Positions 1 to 8,446 of a DNA stretch of 64,000 bases are shown here, in pieces. The notes beneath the pieces are model-generated. The model ran no database searches and was not told the DNA's origin. It saw only the letters and a list, made by a program, of their open reading frames with translations. Position 1 is the stretch's first letter, and each line of letters begins with the position of its first letter. The position numbers and the translations under genes are program-made. Origin of the DNA: Bacteroidota bacterium (GTDB lineage: Bacteria; Bacteroidota; Bacteroidia; Chitinophagales; Chitinophagaceae); the NCBI GenBank assembly GCA_018268105.1, contig JAFDXG010000005.1:1-64000 (forward strand), given 5' to 3'.

Positions 1-262
<262 letters not shown>

Positions 263-270
263 CAAAAAGA

Positions 271-298
271 AGCTTCAGTCTTTAACTGAGGCTTTTTT
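271..298 (+). terminator. Rho-independent terminator of the initiator tRNA
   Basis: Stem gcttcagt / actgaggc (8 pairs, one G-T) with a short loop, followed by six T residues. Confidence 0.85.
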
Positions 299-340
299 AT
301 TTAGCATTTGTGCCACAATAAGCATGATTATATCTTCGCT

Positions 341-398
341 CAGGCGCAGGTTTTGTAGAAATGGTGCTGTGTTTGGCCAGACCTCCCATATTTGACGC
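341..398 (+). repeat. Left half of a split dispersed repeat (half A')
   Basis: This stretch aligns without gaps to 1815-1872, sharing for example the core ttgtagaaa and gtgtttgg, at roughly 75 percent identity by eye. In the other copy the sequence continues directly into half B; here half B' appears only at 724-780, so about 325 bases separate the halves. Confidence 0.6.
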
Positions 399-676
399 AT
401 GTGCGTCAAGCTAAAAATGCATTAAATAGGTTGGAATGCTTTGTGAACAAGGGTTTTAAAGCAAAAGGAGATGGTGTAAAAATCATTCAATTTTAAAAAA
501 TTGTTCTCTTTCCAATTAACAAGCAGAAAAGGGATGGTAATAAAGACTAAATAGTGGGAACCTCTATAAAACAAGGGTTTCATAGAGTGGAAACGAAAGC
601 AATAATCAATATAGTCCTATATTTTGAGGCTTTTCCACTTTCTCTTAGCTTGACGCCTATGCGTATTTGACGGGAC
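390..676. repeat. MITE-like insert with imperfect inverted ends
   Basis: The segment separates the two halves of the dispersed repeat. Its left end reads ttgacgcatgtgcgtcaagct and its right end, read on the opposite strand, reads cgtcaaatacgcataggcgtcaagct, so the ends form imperfect inverted repeats sharing gcgtcaagct. Inside are a hairpin at 562-587 (ctctat/atagag plus aaac/gttt) and a longer one spanning about 587-639 (gtggaaa/tttccac), with aatata/tatatt nested in it. There is no ORF and no clear target-site duplication. A non-autonomous mobile element is an inference; it could also be unrelated structured DNA. Confidence 0.35.
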
Positions 677-723
677 AAGTTGTGCCTTATCATTTACTTA
701 TCTTAGCATTGTAAACAAGTAAC

Positions 724-780
724 CTCAAAACACTGATCTATCCTTGCTTCGATGTTATGCTGCCAGATCAGCGCTAGAAG
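724..780 (+). repeat. Right half of a split dispersed repeat (half B')
   Basis: Aligns to 1877-1932; shared words are tcaaaacactg, cttcgatg, tatgct and gctag. In that copy this half directly follows half A. Confidence 0.6.
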
Positions 781-791
781 AGATTTTTTTA

Positions 792-1736
792 TTAGCGTTT
801 CTTGGAACTTCGTTTGACCTCATTGTTTTTTATGTGGTTTTTCTTCGTCAAAACTTTGGTCTCTTCCGATGCTGGTGTGATCTTTTTTTCTGGTAATGTG
901 TTGGAGGCGAGACTTTCTTCCTTTGCCTGTTCATCTTTCGGAGTCGCTGCGACAGCAGTCTTCTTTTGCCTTTCACGTAGTATAAAGTTTATGTAAAATC
1001 CACGGATGTTAAAGAATAAGGCTAGTCCCGCGATTATTAGAGCGATAACGCTTATTGTTGGGATAAAGGCAGGGTAATTTTCAAAAAAAGTATTTACATG
1101 AACGGGAAGTATTTGATTTGACGTTTTCCATTCTTTACCATTAAAATATGTGAGGCAGAGTGTAATATAATAGTCCCCAGAAGAAAGATCATCCTTCGAA
1201 TACAACTTAAGTAGCACAGGTGGATTCAATGAATTTTCAGTTAATATCACTGTCGATGAGCTATCATCGTCATTAATATCAAAAAATGAAGTTGGATAAC
1301 CCCAGCCAGGCAAATTGGCACCTTTAAATGTAAGAGTGATTGCCTTAGTGTTCAAACTGTCAACATGAGATCCAAAATCAAATATCGCCTGTCCTTTTCG
1401 GGTTATTGTATCCACAATAAGTGAAGAGTGCATTGTAGATGTTGGCTTGAAAATCTGGCCTGAAACAGAATAAAACATTTTTGCATTCCCGATATGGCCG
1501 TAACCAGATATATAAATGTTCAGGTATGTGGTGTCATTATTGTAAATCTTTGATTTTGTTAAACTGCCGACAATTTGGTAGCTGCCTGGGTATTGATAAT
1601 CTTTTTTCACTCTAGGCAATTTCAGAGCATCATCATTAAAATTCCCTGTCAGTGGGCGTGATTGTCTGGAAGAATCTTGGGATTGAGCTTGGGTAAAACT
1701 AAAAGTTAAAAAGAAATACAGAAACAAATATTTCAT
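792..1736 (-). CDS. Exported single-pass membrane protein, unknown function
   Basis: I do not recognise the family. The 314-residue protein starts with a signal peptide (about 1-19, hydrophobic core and an AQ-type cleavage site). A beta-rich extracytoplasmic region of about 200 residues with many Ser/Thr and aromatic positions follows, then one transmembrane helix near residues 222-245, then a strongly basic, Lys/Glu-rich cytoplasmic tail of about 65 residues ending in SSKKR. This is type I membrane topology, with the folded domain outside. It stands alone between copies of a dispersed repeat and tRNA remnants, with no operon partner, which suggests insertion or accessory origin. A role as a surface or periplasmic anchor is only a guess. 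Confidence 0.75.
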   Translation of the reverse strand: MKYLFLYFFLTFSFTQAQSQDSSRQSRPLTGNFNDDALKLPRVKKDYQYPGSYQIVGSLTKSKIYNNDTTYLNIYISGYGHIGNAKMFYSVSGQIFKPTSTMHSSLIVDTITRKGQAIFDFGSHVDSLNTKAITLTFKGANLPGWGYPTSFFDINDDDSSSTVILTENSLNPPVLLKLYSKDDLSSGDYYITLCLTYFNGKEWKTSNQILPVHVNTFFENYPAFIPTISVIALIIAGLALFFNIRGFYINFILRERQKKTAVAATPKDEQAKEESLASNTLPEKKITPASEETKVLTKKNHIKNNEVKRSSKKR

Positions 1737-1814
1737 GATATAGGTTTTGGCGTTAAGATATCAATATAAAAAAAATACGAATATGAATTACGCTAATTTA
1801 CTGATTCTCTTTCC

Positions 1815-1935
1815 TCTGGCGTAGGTCTTGTAGAAACGGCGTTGTGTTTGGTCAGGCCTCTCGCATTCGGCGGGAATCAAAACACTGGTATAGCCCTACT
1901 TCGATGCTATGCTACAAGACCAGTGCTAGTGAGGG
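1815..1935 (+). repeat. Intact copy of the dispersed repeat (A+B) with strong inverted repeats
   Basis: Contiguous counterpart of 341-398 plus 724-780. The element can fold: ggtcttgtag (1824-1833) is perfectly complementary to ctacaagacc (1912-1921), gtgttt to aaacac inside it, and cactggt (1883-1889) to accagtg (1919-1925) as an alternative pairing. No protein is likely here. It lies directly upstream of a detached tRNA 3' end. It may be a structured RNA or the remnant of a mobile element. Confidence 0.6.
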
Positions 1936-1938
1936 GAT

Positions 1939-2005
1939 GGATGTTCGATCCTTCCCTTCGCAACAACCCAAGCCTCAGTTTTTTAACCGGGACTTTTTAT
2001 TTTTT
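1939..2005 (+). pseudogene. Detached 3' end of the initiator tRNA with decayed terminator
   Basis: Bases 1939-1966 match the 3' end of the intact tRNA (238-265) with two mismatches, including the T-loop ttcgatc and the acceptor strand ending cgcaac. The match continues weakly into the terminator (agcctcag...actttttatt against agcttcag...gcttttttatt). No 5' half is present. The rest of the stretch up to 2202 shows nothing else I can support beyond the lpdA upstream region. Confidence 0.7.
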
Positions 2006-2202
2006 CCCATAAACCAGCCCCATTGCAAGCATCTTGCAGCATTTAAGAAAGGGATTGCTTCTCCCGCATATTCACTTATATCTCCAACCATTTTTTCGTT
2101 TGCTCATTTGCAAGTATTTTCGCAATTCAATTTCGGGTAGGTATAATTTCGTTAAAATGTCTGCTCTGAATATCATTATTCTTTAAAAACACATTATCTG
2201 TT

Positions 2203-3609
2203 ATGGCATACGATGTAATAGTTTTAGGCAGTGGTCCCGGTGGTTATCCTGCGGCGATCCGTGCTTCTCAGTTGGGTTTTAAAGTAGCAATTATAGAAAA
2301 AGAAAGCCTGGGCGGTATTTGCCTTAACTGGGGATGTATCCCTACAAAAGCTTTATTGAAAAGCGCACAGGTATATGAATCTATGAAACACAGCAAAGAC
2401 TATGGCATTGAGGCTACAGGTGTACAGCACAATTTTGACGCTGTAATAAAACGCAGCCGCGGAGTTGCCGACAAGATGAGCCGTGGGGTTCAGTTTCTCA
2501 TGAAGAAGAATAAGATTGACGTAATAATGGGATACGGGAAGCTTAAAGCAAAAGGCCAGGTAGAAGTTACAGGTGCTGACGGAAAAGTTCAGATTGTTGA
2601 AGGCAAATATATTATTGTAGCCACAGGGGCTCGCTCCCGCCAGTTGCCAAGTATGCCCATGGATGGCAAAAAAGTAATCGGGTACCGGGAAGCAATGGCA
2701 TTGCCACAGCAACCTAAAACGATGATAGTTGTAGGAAGTGGCGCTATTGGCGTTGAATTCGCATATTTCTACAATAGTATGGGTACTAAAGTTACTATTG
2801 TTGAATTTTTACCACGGGTAGTTCCTGTTGAAGATGAAGAGATTTCAAAAGAACTGGAAAAACAATATAAGAAACAAGGTATAACTATCCACACCAGCAG
2901 CGAAGTAACAGGTGTAGATACCAGTGACGCCGGTGTAAAAGCTAAAGTAAAAACCCCTTCAGGTGAAATTATCCTCGAAGCGGATATTTTACTGAGTGCA
3001 GCCGGTATAGTGGCTAATATTGAGAATATTGGTCTGGAGCAAAACGGTATTAAAACAGAAAAAGGAAAAATAGTTGTAGACAAATTTCAGCAAACCAATG
3101 TAGCAGGTTTTTATGCCATTGGCGACTGCACTCCCGGACAGGCGCTTGCACATGTAGCCACCAAAGAAGGAATCATTGCGGCTGAACATATCGGCTATAA
3201 TGAAAAGAAGTTTGCACACCTGCCGGATACGATTGACTACAACAATATTCCGGGATGTACTTATTGTACACCGGAAGTAGCTTCAATTGGCTATACCGAA
3301 AAAGCAGCAAAAGAAGCCGGATACGAACTTAAGATTGGTAAGTTTCCTTTCATGGCATCCGGAAAAGCAAGCGCTGCCGGAGCTACTGAAGGATTTATTA
3401 AAGTTATTTATGACGCAAAATATGGCGAACTGCTTGGCGCACACATGATAGGGTATAATGTAACTGAGCTGGTAGCAGAAGTATCTGTAGCACGCAAACT
3501 TGAAACTACTTATCATGAAGTATTAAATGCATCTCACCCGCATCCTACCATGAGCGAGGGTGTAAAAGAAGCCACAGCAGCGGCTTATGGCGAAGCCATA
3601 GATATATAA
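2203..3609 (+). CDS. lpdA: Dihydrolipoyl dehydrogenase (E3)
   Basis: FAD flavoprotein that reoxidises dihydrolipoamide of 2-oxoacid dehydrogenase complexes (and the glycine cleavage system) with NAD+. The 468 residues are the usual family length. The N-terminal FAD Rossmann motif GSGPGGYPAA is near residue 9 and the redox-active disulfide CLNWGC follows near residue 40. The NAD-binding motif GSGAIGVEFAYFY sits near 178, the second FAD contact GDCTPG near 306, and the catalytic HPHPTMSE close to the C-terminus supplies the His-Glu pair. The ATG at 2203 places the FAD motif at the normal distance. The gene is monocistronic, with its own terminator at 3639. Lipoate for its partner complexes would come from lipA at 29280 in this window. 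Confidence 0.97.
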   Translation: MAYDVIVLGSGPGGYPAAIRASQLGFKVAIIEKESLGGICLNWGCIPTKALLKSAQVYESMKHSKDYGIEATGVQHNFDAVIKRSRGVADKMSRGVQFLMKKNKIDVIMGYGKLKAKGQVEVTGADGKVQIVEGKYIIVATGARSRQLPSMPMDGKKVIGYREAMALPQQPKTMIVVGSGAIGVEFAYFYNSMGTKVTIVEFLPRVVPVEDEEISKELEKQYKKQGITIHTSSEVTGVDTSDAGVKAKVKTPSGEIILEADILLSAAGIVANIENIGLEQNGIKTEKGKIVVDKFQQTNVAGFYAIGDCTPGQALAHVATKEGIIAAEHIGYNEKKFAHLPDTIDYNNIPGCTYCTPEVASIGYTEKAAKEAGYELKIGKFPFMASGKASAAGATEGFIKVIYDAKYGELLGAHMIGYNVTELVAEVSVARKLETTYHEVLNASHPHPTMSEGVKEATAAAYGEAIDI

Positions 3610-3638
3610 TCAGAAAATAGCTGAATAAATATTTTACA

Positions 3639-3668
3639 GGTTTGTTGTTTTACAACAGACCTTTTCTT
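3639..3668 (+). terminator. Terminator of lpdA
   Basis: Stem ggtttgttg / caacagacc (9 pairs, one T-G) with a short loop and a T-rich tail (ttttctttttt), 30 bases after the lpdA stop codon. Confidence 0.8.
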
Positions 3669-3828
3669 TTTTTATAGCAAACAGTTTGGCACAATAATCT
3701 TCATATACGATACCGTTTTGCGAAAAGTGAATTTGGAATTTGAAACAACAGGTGTGAAACTTTCATCAATAAAAATGTATCATTCCAACTTAGAAACTTA
3801 TTGTTAGCTTTTCGCCTCTGACTCATCA

Positions 3829-4119
3829 CTAATTCAACTGAAGTGCAGGCAAACGATGCAACTGTCCGTCCACAACGATGAGTTCTTCAATTTGGAATTC
3901 CCAATATTTGAATAAAGGCGATCCAGCAAGATATTTTTTTACCTCACGTTTGTTTTTCGCAGAAAATGTAATCCATATTGTTTGAGACTCCATAGTAACT
4001 GCATACTGATCTATGACAGTTTTACCAATTAAAGAATTAATATATTCACGATGACTGGGTATCAACTGCATAAACTCATCATCCATCCTGAACTTAATAG
4101 TAACCTGAAATTTTTTCAT
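3829..4119 (-). CDS. Small muconolactone-isomerase-like (ferredoxin-fold) protein
   Basis: A 96-residue soluble protein without a signal peptide. The pattern MKKFQVTIKF ... LIPSHREYINSLI ... IWITFSAKNKREVKKYLAGSPLFKYWEFQIEELI resembles the dimeric alpha-beta barrel proteins related to muconolactone delta-isomerase and YciI: strand, helix, strand, a helix after the 'AKNKREV' segment, and a terminal strand. No aromatic-degradation genes are near, so an isomerase activity should not be assumed. It lies downstream of mtaB on the same strand with an 83-base gap. It might be a small ligand-binding or stress protein. Confidence 0.6.
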   Translation of the reverse strand: MKKFQVTIKFRMDDEFMQLIPSHREYINSLIGKTVIDQYAVTMESQTIWITFSAKNKREVKKYLAGSPLFKYWEFQIEELIVVDGQLHRLPALQLN

Positions 4120-4202
4120 CTCTGTTTACCTCTTCTTTTTGACTGTGCTCCCCGGCGATGGTTCAGGCAATGTTAGTACAAAAAATGTTAAAACATCTCT
4201 AT

Positions 4203-5486
4203 TTATATTTTCCAGGGAACAATAGTATTTACCATATCATCTCTATATGGAGTAGTGATCCTGATATAATTATCGGTATAGCCTTCCATCATGTTGTTTT
4301 TACTAACAGATTCAAATAATACAGGTCGGGTGGTACCGGAATGCAGCGAAGTGAAATACTGCATTTTCATATACGACAGGTTGCGAAGTGATTTATTTCT
4401 TGAATGTCTCACCTGCATCGGCACAACAGGTTTAATATTCAGTGCTGCGGTGTCATCTCTTTCCGAATAAGTAAATACATGCAAATACGAAACATCCATT
4501 GCATGAAGAAAGTCGAAAGTATCTTTAAAATCCGCATCTGATTCACCAGGGAAGCCAACAATCACATCCACTCCAATACAGCAGTGCGGCATCACACTTT
4601 TAATTTTTTCTACCCGCTCCATATATAATTCCCGCCTGTACCTTCTACGCATCTGCCCGAGTATGCGGTTATTACCGCTTTGCAGTGGTATATGAAAATG
4701 AGGCATAAACTTTTTACTCCCGGCTACAAAATCAATGATATCATTAGTAAGCAGATTGGGTTCAATAGATGAAATTCTGAACCTTTCAATTCCCGCCACC
4801 TCATCCAATTGTTGTACGAGATCAAAAAAATGTTCTTTCCTTTTACCGGTTTTTTCATCAGTCATACCATTCAGTCCGAAATCCCCAAGATTTACACCGG
4901 TAAGCACTATTTCCTTCACTCCATTTGTCCCCAGTTCATTTGCATTTCGAACAACATTTGCAATACTATCACTCCTGCTTTTACCCCTTGCCATAGGAAT
5001 AGTACAGAAAGAACAGCTATAGTCGCAACCATCCTGTACTTTAAGAAAGGTTCTTGTTCTGTCATTGACAGAATAAGAACTGTTAAATTCTTCTACATCT
5101 TCAATATCGCAACTGGATATTTTAGTTGAATCCCCTTTAGCAAGTTCCTTAAGATGATCTGCAATATTAAATTTTTCAGCAGCGCCCAAAACAAGGTCTA
5201 CCCCATCTATTTCAGCAATTTCTTTAGGTTTCAACTGGGCATAGCAACCCGTCACCACTACGAGGCTTTCTGGTGATCTGCGCTGAATACGCCGTACCAG
5301 TTGACGGCATTCTTTGTCCGCATTGTCTGTTACCGAACAAGTGTTGATGACATACACATCAGCAGCTTCTTCAAAGGACTTTTTTGCAAAACCTTCTTTT
5401 TCCAGCATACGAGATAGCGTAGAGGTCTCGGCATAATTAAGCTTACAGCCCAGTGTGTGAAAAGCTACGGTTTTTGAAAACGACAT
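4203..5486 (-). CDS. mtaB: tRNA t6A37 methylthiotransferase
   Basis: Radical-SAM enzyme converting t6A37 to ms2t6A37 in ANN-decoding tRNAs. The N-terminal UPF0004 domain contributes the cluster cysteines in HTLGCKLNYAET, NTCSVT and TGCYAQ. The radical SAM motif CDYSCSFC (CxxxCxxC) follows, then FHIPLQSGNNRIL and VIVGFPGES typical of the family. From this ATG the protein is 427 residues, the usual size. The reading frame is open for 37 more codons upstream, but that extension has no family similarity, and a promoter box lies only 7 bases before this start, so 5486 is preferred. Its substrate modification depends on TsaD, encoded at 56489. Confidence 0.95.
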   Translation of the reverse strand: MSFSKTVAFHTLGCKLNYAETSTLSRMLEKEGFAKKSFEEAADVYVINTCSVTDNADKECRQLVRRIQRRSPESLVVVTGCYAQLKPKEIAEIDGVDLVLGAAEKFNIADHLKELAKGDSTKISSCDIEDVEEFNSSYSVNDRTRTFLKVQDGCDYSCSFCTIPMARGKSRSDSIANVVRNANELGTNGVKEIVLTGVNLGDFGLNGMTDEKTGKRKEHFFDLVQQLDEVAGIERFRISSIEPNLLTNDIIDFVAGSKKFMPHFHIPLQSGNNRILGQMRRRYRRELYMERVEKIKSVMPHCCIGVDVIVGFPGESDADFKDTFDFLHAMDVSYLHVFTYSERDDTAALNIKPVVPMQVRHSRNKSLRNLSYMKMQYFTSLHSGTTRPVLFESVSKNNMMEGYTDNYIRITTPYRDDMVNTIVPWKI

Positions 5487-5493
5487 AAGGGCG

Positions 5494-5501
5494 CAAAGAT
5501 A
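5494..5501 (-). promoter_or_regulatory. Bacteroidota -7 box of mtaB, near-leaderless start
   Basis: Reads TATCTTTG on the minus strand, an exact TAnnTTTG. Only 7 bases separate it from the mtaB ATG, so transcription would begin within a few bases of the start codon. No good -33 TTTG is visible at the usual distance. Confidence 0.55.
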
Positions 5502-5626
5502 CTGTAAATGCAGGAATTGCTTTGGGCTCTGAGCGGTCGCCCTGGGGACAGCTGTTTCTGAAAACTGATAGTTGATACCTGATTGCTGATTGCCCATACC
5601 AATTTTTTATATCAACAAACATCTTT

Positions 5627-5634
5627 TATCTTCG
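5627..5634 (+). promoter_or_regulatory. Putative -7 box of the dihydroorotase-like gene
   Basis: TATCTTCG, one mismatch from TAnnTTTG, 14 bases before the ATG at 5649. It shares the 160-base divergent region with the mtaB promoter. Confidence 0.4.
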
Positions 5635-5648
5635 CACAACTTTATACG

Positions 5649-6908
5649 ATGAATATCCTCATTCGCAAAGCCGTCATAATTGAGCCGGGTTCTTCGCTTA
5701 ACGGAATAACAAAAGACATTTTAATAATTAATGGTTTGATTGCCCGAATTGCTGATAATATTGGCGATCATGCCGATCAGGTTATTGAACAGCAACAACT
5801 ATGCATTTCACCGGGCTGGGTGGATGTATTTGCACATTTTTGCGATCCGGGCTATGAGTTTAAGGAAACACTCCAAACCGGCGCAGAGGCCGCTGCTGCC
5901 GGCGGATATACCCATGTGCTTATCTTGCCCAATACCAATCCTGTAATACACAACAAATCTCAAATTGAATATATAAAAGAAAAAAGCAGGTCGTTTGCTG
6001 TAAATATACACCCTATTGGAGCGGTTTCTAAAAATGCAGAGGGTAAAGAGCTTGCTGAGATGTACGATATGTTTTCCAGCGGAGCTGTCGCTTTTGGCGA
6101 TGGACTCAAACCGGTGCAATCTTCCGGCCTGCTATTGAAAGCACTGCAATATGTAAAAGCTTTTAACGGGGTTATTATACAATTGCCAGATGATAAAAAC
6201 ATTGGTACACACGGGCTCATGAATGAAGGTATAGTTTCTACCCGGCTCGGGCTTCCCGGCAAACCGGCAATAGCCGAGGAAATGATGGTAGCCCGTGATA
6301 TAGAACTGGCAGACTACACTGATTCACAACTGCATTTCACTGGTATATCATCTCAAAAGTCGCTGCAGCATATACGATCTGCAAAACAGAAAGGATTGCA
6401 GGTATCCTGTTCTGTAACTCCCTACCACCTTTATTTTACCGATGAAAACCTTGTTGGTTACGATACAAATCTAAAAGTAAACCCGCCTTTGCGCCATGCA
6501 AGTGAGCGCGAAGCCCTCCTGCATGCGGTGCAGGAAGGTTTGGTAGATACAATATCTTCCCATCACCAGCCACAGGAGTGGGACAGCAAAACCTGCGAAT
6601 TTGAGTATGCAGGTTATGGCATGATTGGACTTGAAACAGCTTATGGTATTGCCGGCACTTTAGGAATAACAGCCGGGCGCTGGGTTGAAATGTGCGCTGT
6701 CAATGCAAGGAAAATATTCAATCTGCCACAAACAACTATTGCAGAAGGTGTGAGTGCAGATATTACTTTATTTAATCCTGGACACAATTATATTTTTGAA
6801 GAAAAATATATCCGGTCAAAATCCAAAAACTCACCTTTTATTGGTAAAGAGTTAAAAGGTAAAGCAATTGGGATAATTAACGGAGAGAAGGTATTTTTGA
6901 ACTCCTAA
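5649..6908 (+). CDS. Dihydroorotase homologue lacking most metal ligands (probable pseudoenzyme)
   Basis: The 419-residue protein aligns along its whole length to class I dihydroorotase (PyrC, pyrimidine synthesis): PGxVD near the N-terminus, ILPNTNPV, LKVNPPLR and NSPFIGKELKG are all recognisable. The catalytic set is not. The HxH metal motif reads FAH, the following substrate Arg is Cys (FCDPG for LREPG), the VAHCED-type His is Gln (IIQLPDD), the HVCHVS-type second His is Gly (HFTGIS), and the catalytic Asp of ATDHAPH is His (SSHHQPQ). An inactive structural or regulatory role, as known for PyrC' partners of aspartate transcarbamoylase in other bacteria, is inference. No pyrB is present here. 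The ATG at 5649 is preferred over an upstream in-frame ATG because of the promoter box and family length. Confidence 0.85.
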   Translation: MNILIRKAVIIEPGSSLNGITKDILIINGLIARIADNIGDHADQVIEQQQLCISPGWVDVFAHFCDPGYEFKETLQTGAEAAAAGGYTHVLILPNTNPVIHNKSQIEYIKEKSRSFAVNIHPIGAVSKNAEGKELAEMYDMFSSGAVAFGDGLKPVQSSGLLLKALQYVKAFNGVIIQLPDDKNIGTHGLMNEGIVSTRLGLPGKPAIAEEMMVARDIELADYTDSQLHFTGISSQKSLQHIRSAKQKGLQVSCSVTPYHLYFTDENLVGYDTNLKVNPPLRHASEREALLHAVQEGLVDTISSHHQPQEWDSKTCEFEYAGYGMIGLETAYGIAGTLGITAGRWVEMCAVNARKIFNLPQTTIAEGVSADITLFNPGHNYIFEEKYIRSKSKNSPFIGKELKGKAIGIINGEKVFLNS

Positions 6909-6923
6909 CATCAAAAAATTATT

Positions 6924-7463
6924 ATGGAAACAAAAAAGTCTAATACCGGTCTCACTTATGGACTTATTTCCGGACTGGCTTCCATCCTGTTCAGCCTCTT
7001 GCTTTATCTTGGCGGGGTAAAATGGTTCATAAGTCCTATTGCATATTCAGGGATATTAATTCCTATTATCTTAGCAGTGCTTGCCGGATTAAAACAGAAA
7101 AAGACCGAAGGCGGATACCTTGAATTTGGGTCAGCCCTCAAAACTATATTTACCTGTTTTGTTATCGGAACTATTATTAGCACCCTATTCAGTTTTGTTC
7201 TTTTTAATTTTATTGACGTTCCTTTCCGTCAGGCCTTAACGCAGGAAACTACCGTGAAAATGCAGGGTATTATGCAAAAATTTGGAGCGCCGCAGGATGC
7301 CATAGACAAAGCCACTGAAGAATCACTGAAAGGGAACAATTATACATTTGGAAAAATGATGCTCGGTACTGCTTTCTATTGTATTTTCTGGTTTATTGTA
7401 AGCCTTATCATAGCAGCCATCATTAAAAAGAAAAAACCTGAATTTCCTGCTCCGCAGGTATAG
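6924..7463 (+). CDS. DUF4199 family membrane protein
   Basis: A 179-residue integral membrane protein with four predicted helices: two near the N-terminus (about 10-35 and 38-58), one near 78-102, and one near 145-170, then a KKKK-rich cytoplasmic end. An amphipathic segment of about 40 residues with Gln/Lys/Glu lies between helices 3 and 4. This pattern matches DUF4199 of Bacteroidota, whose function is unknown. It begins 15 bases after the dihydroorotase-like gene and is followed after 23 bases by a glycosyltransferase, so the four genes 5649-9580 probably form one transcript. A link to lipid-linked sugar transfer is only suggested by its neighbours. Confidence 0.8.
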   Translation: METKKSNTGLTYGLISGLASILFSLLLYLGGVKWFISPIAYSGILIPIILAVLAGLKQKKTEGGYLEFGSALKTIFTCFVIGTIISTLFSFVLFNFIDVPFRQALTQETTVKMQGIMQKFGAPQDAIDKATEESLKGNNYTFGKMMLGTAFYCIFWFIVSLIIAAIIKKKKPEFPAPQV

Positions 7464-7486
7464 TTGGCGTAATAATTAATTGCAGT

Positions 7487-8431
7487 ATGGATATCAGTAT
7501 CGTAATCCCGCTTTTTAATGAAGAAGAATCACTACCGGAGCTATGTGCCTGGATAAAAAAAGTGGTAACAGAAAATGATTTTTCATACGAAATTATTTTG
7601 GTGGATGATGGCAGCACTGATCAATCCTGGTCTGTAGTACAACAAATCCGCAATCAAAATCCTTTTGTAAAAGGTATTAAATTTCAACGCAATTATGGGA
7701 AAAGTGCCGCTCTAAACGAAGCATTCAAAGCTGCTTCCGGCAATGTAGTTATTACGATGGACGCAGACCTGCAGGACAGTCCCGATGAAATACCCGGATT
7801 ATATAAAATGATCGTAACAGACGGTTATGACCTGGTAAGCGGCTGGAAGAAAAAACGTTATGATAATACTTTTACCAAAAATATTCCTTCAAAACTATTT
7901 AATGCATCAACACAACTTGTGTCAGGTATTAAACTGCACGACTTCAACTGTGGACTAAAAGCTTATAGAAAAAAATTAATAAAAAGCATCGAGGTATATG
8001 GGGAGATGCATCGCTACATCCCTGTTATTGCAAAATGGGCAGGATTTAAAAAAATAGGAGAAAAAGTGGTGGAACACCGTGCCCGAAAATATGGAAAGAC
8101 AAAATTTGGGGTAGAACGTTTTATTAATGGATTTTTAGATCTGGCGTCCATCACTTTTGTTGGACGATATGGGAAACGTCCGATGCATTTTTTTGGACTT
8201 TTCGGCACTGTTTTTTTTCTTATAGGATTGATCATGAGTATTTACCTGATCGTAACGCGTCTCATATATCCTGAGACCGGTCTTAGCAACCGTCCACCTT
8301 TTTATATTGCGCTCACTGCTATGATTATAGGTACACAATTGTTTTTAGCAGGTTTTCTGGGAGAACTAATTTCAAGGAACTCTGCAAACAGGAACACTTA
8401 TCTTATTGAAGAAACCGCAGGCATTGAATAA
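7487..8431 (+). CDS. Family 2 glycosyltransferase, polyprenyl-phosphate type
   Basis: A 314-residue inverting transferase of the DPM1/GtrB group, which moves a sugar from a nucleotide donor to a membrane lipid carrier. The GT-A start motif SIVIPLFNEEESLPEL is at residues 3-18, VDDGSTD near 40, and the metal-binding DADLQD near 93. Two transmembrane helices lie in the C-terminal third (about 232-255 and 270-295), as in GtrB proteins, anchoring the catalytic domain at the inner face of the cytoplasmic membrane. It sits between a DUF4199 membrane protein and a GT4 enzyme (16-base gap). The sugar and acceptor cannot be read from the sequence. Confidence 0.9.
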   Translation: MDISIVIPLFNEEESLPELCAWIKKVVTENDFSYEIILVDDGSTDQSWSVVQQIRNQNPFVKGIKFQRNYGKSAALNEAFKAASGNVVITMDADLQDSPDEIPGLYKMIVTDGYDLVSGWKKKRYDNTFTKNIPSKLFNASTQLVSGIKLHDFNCGLKAYRKKLIKSIEVYGEMHRYIPVIAKWAGFKKIGEKVVEHRARKYGKTKFGVERFINGFLDLASITFVGRYGKRPMHFFGLFGTVFFLIGLIMSIYLIVTRLIYPETGLSNRPPFYIALTAMIIGTQLFLAGFLGELISRNSANRNTYLIEETAGIE

Positions 8432-8446
8432 ACAGTTTCTACAGCT

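Noticed and set aside
802..996. Plus-strand ORF of 64 codons
   Set aside because: It lies antisense inside the lysine-rich tail of the membrane protein gene and is explained as a shadow.
1844..2140. Plus-strand ORF of 98 codons
   Set aside because: It runs through the dispersed repeat, the tRNA 3' remnant and its decayed terminator, and has no protein-like pattern.
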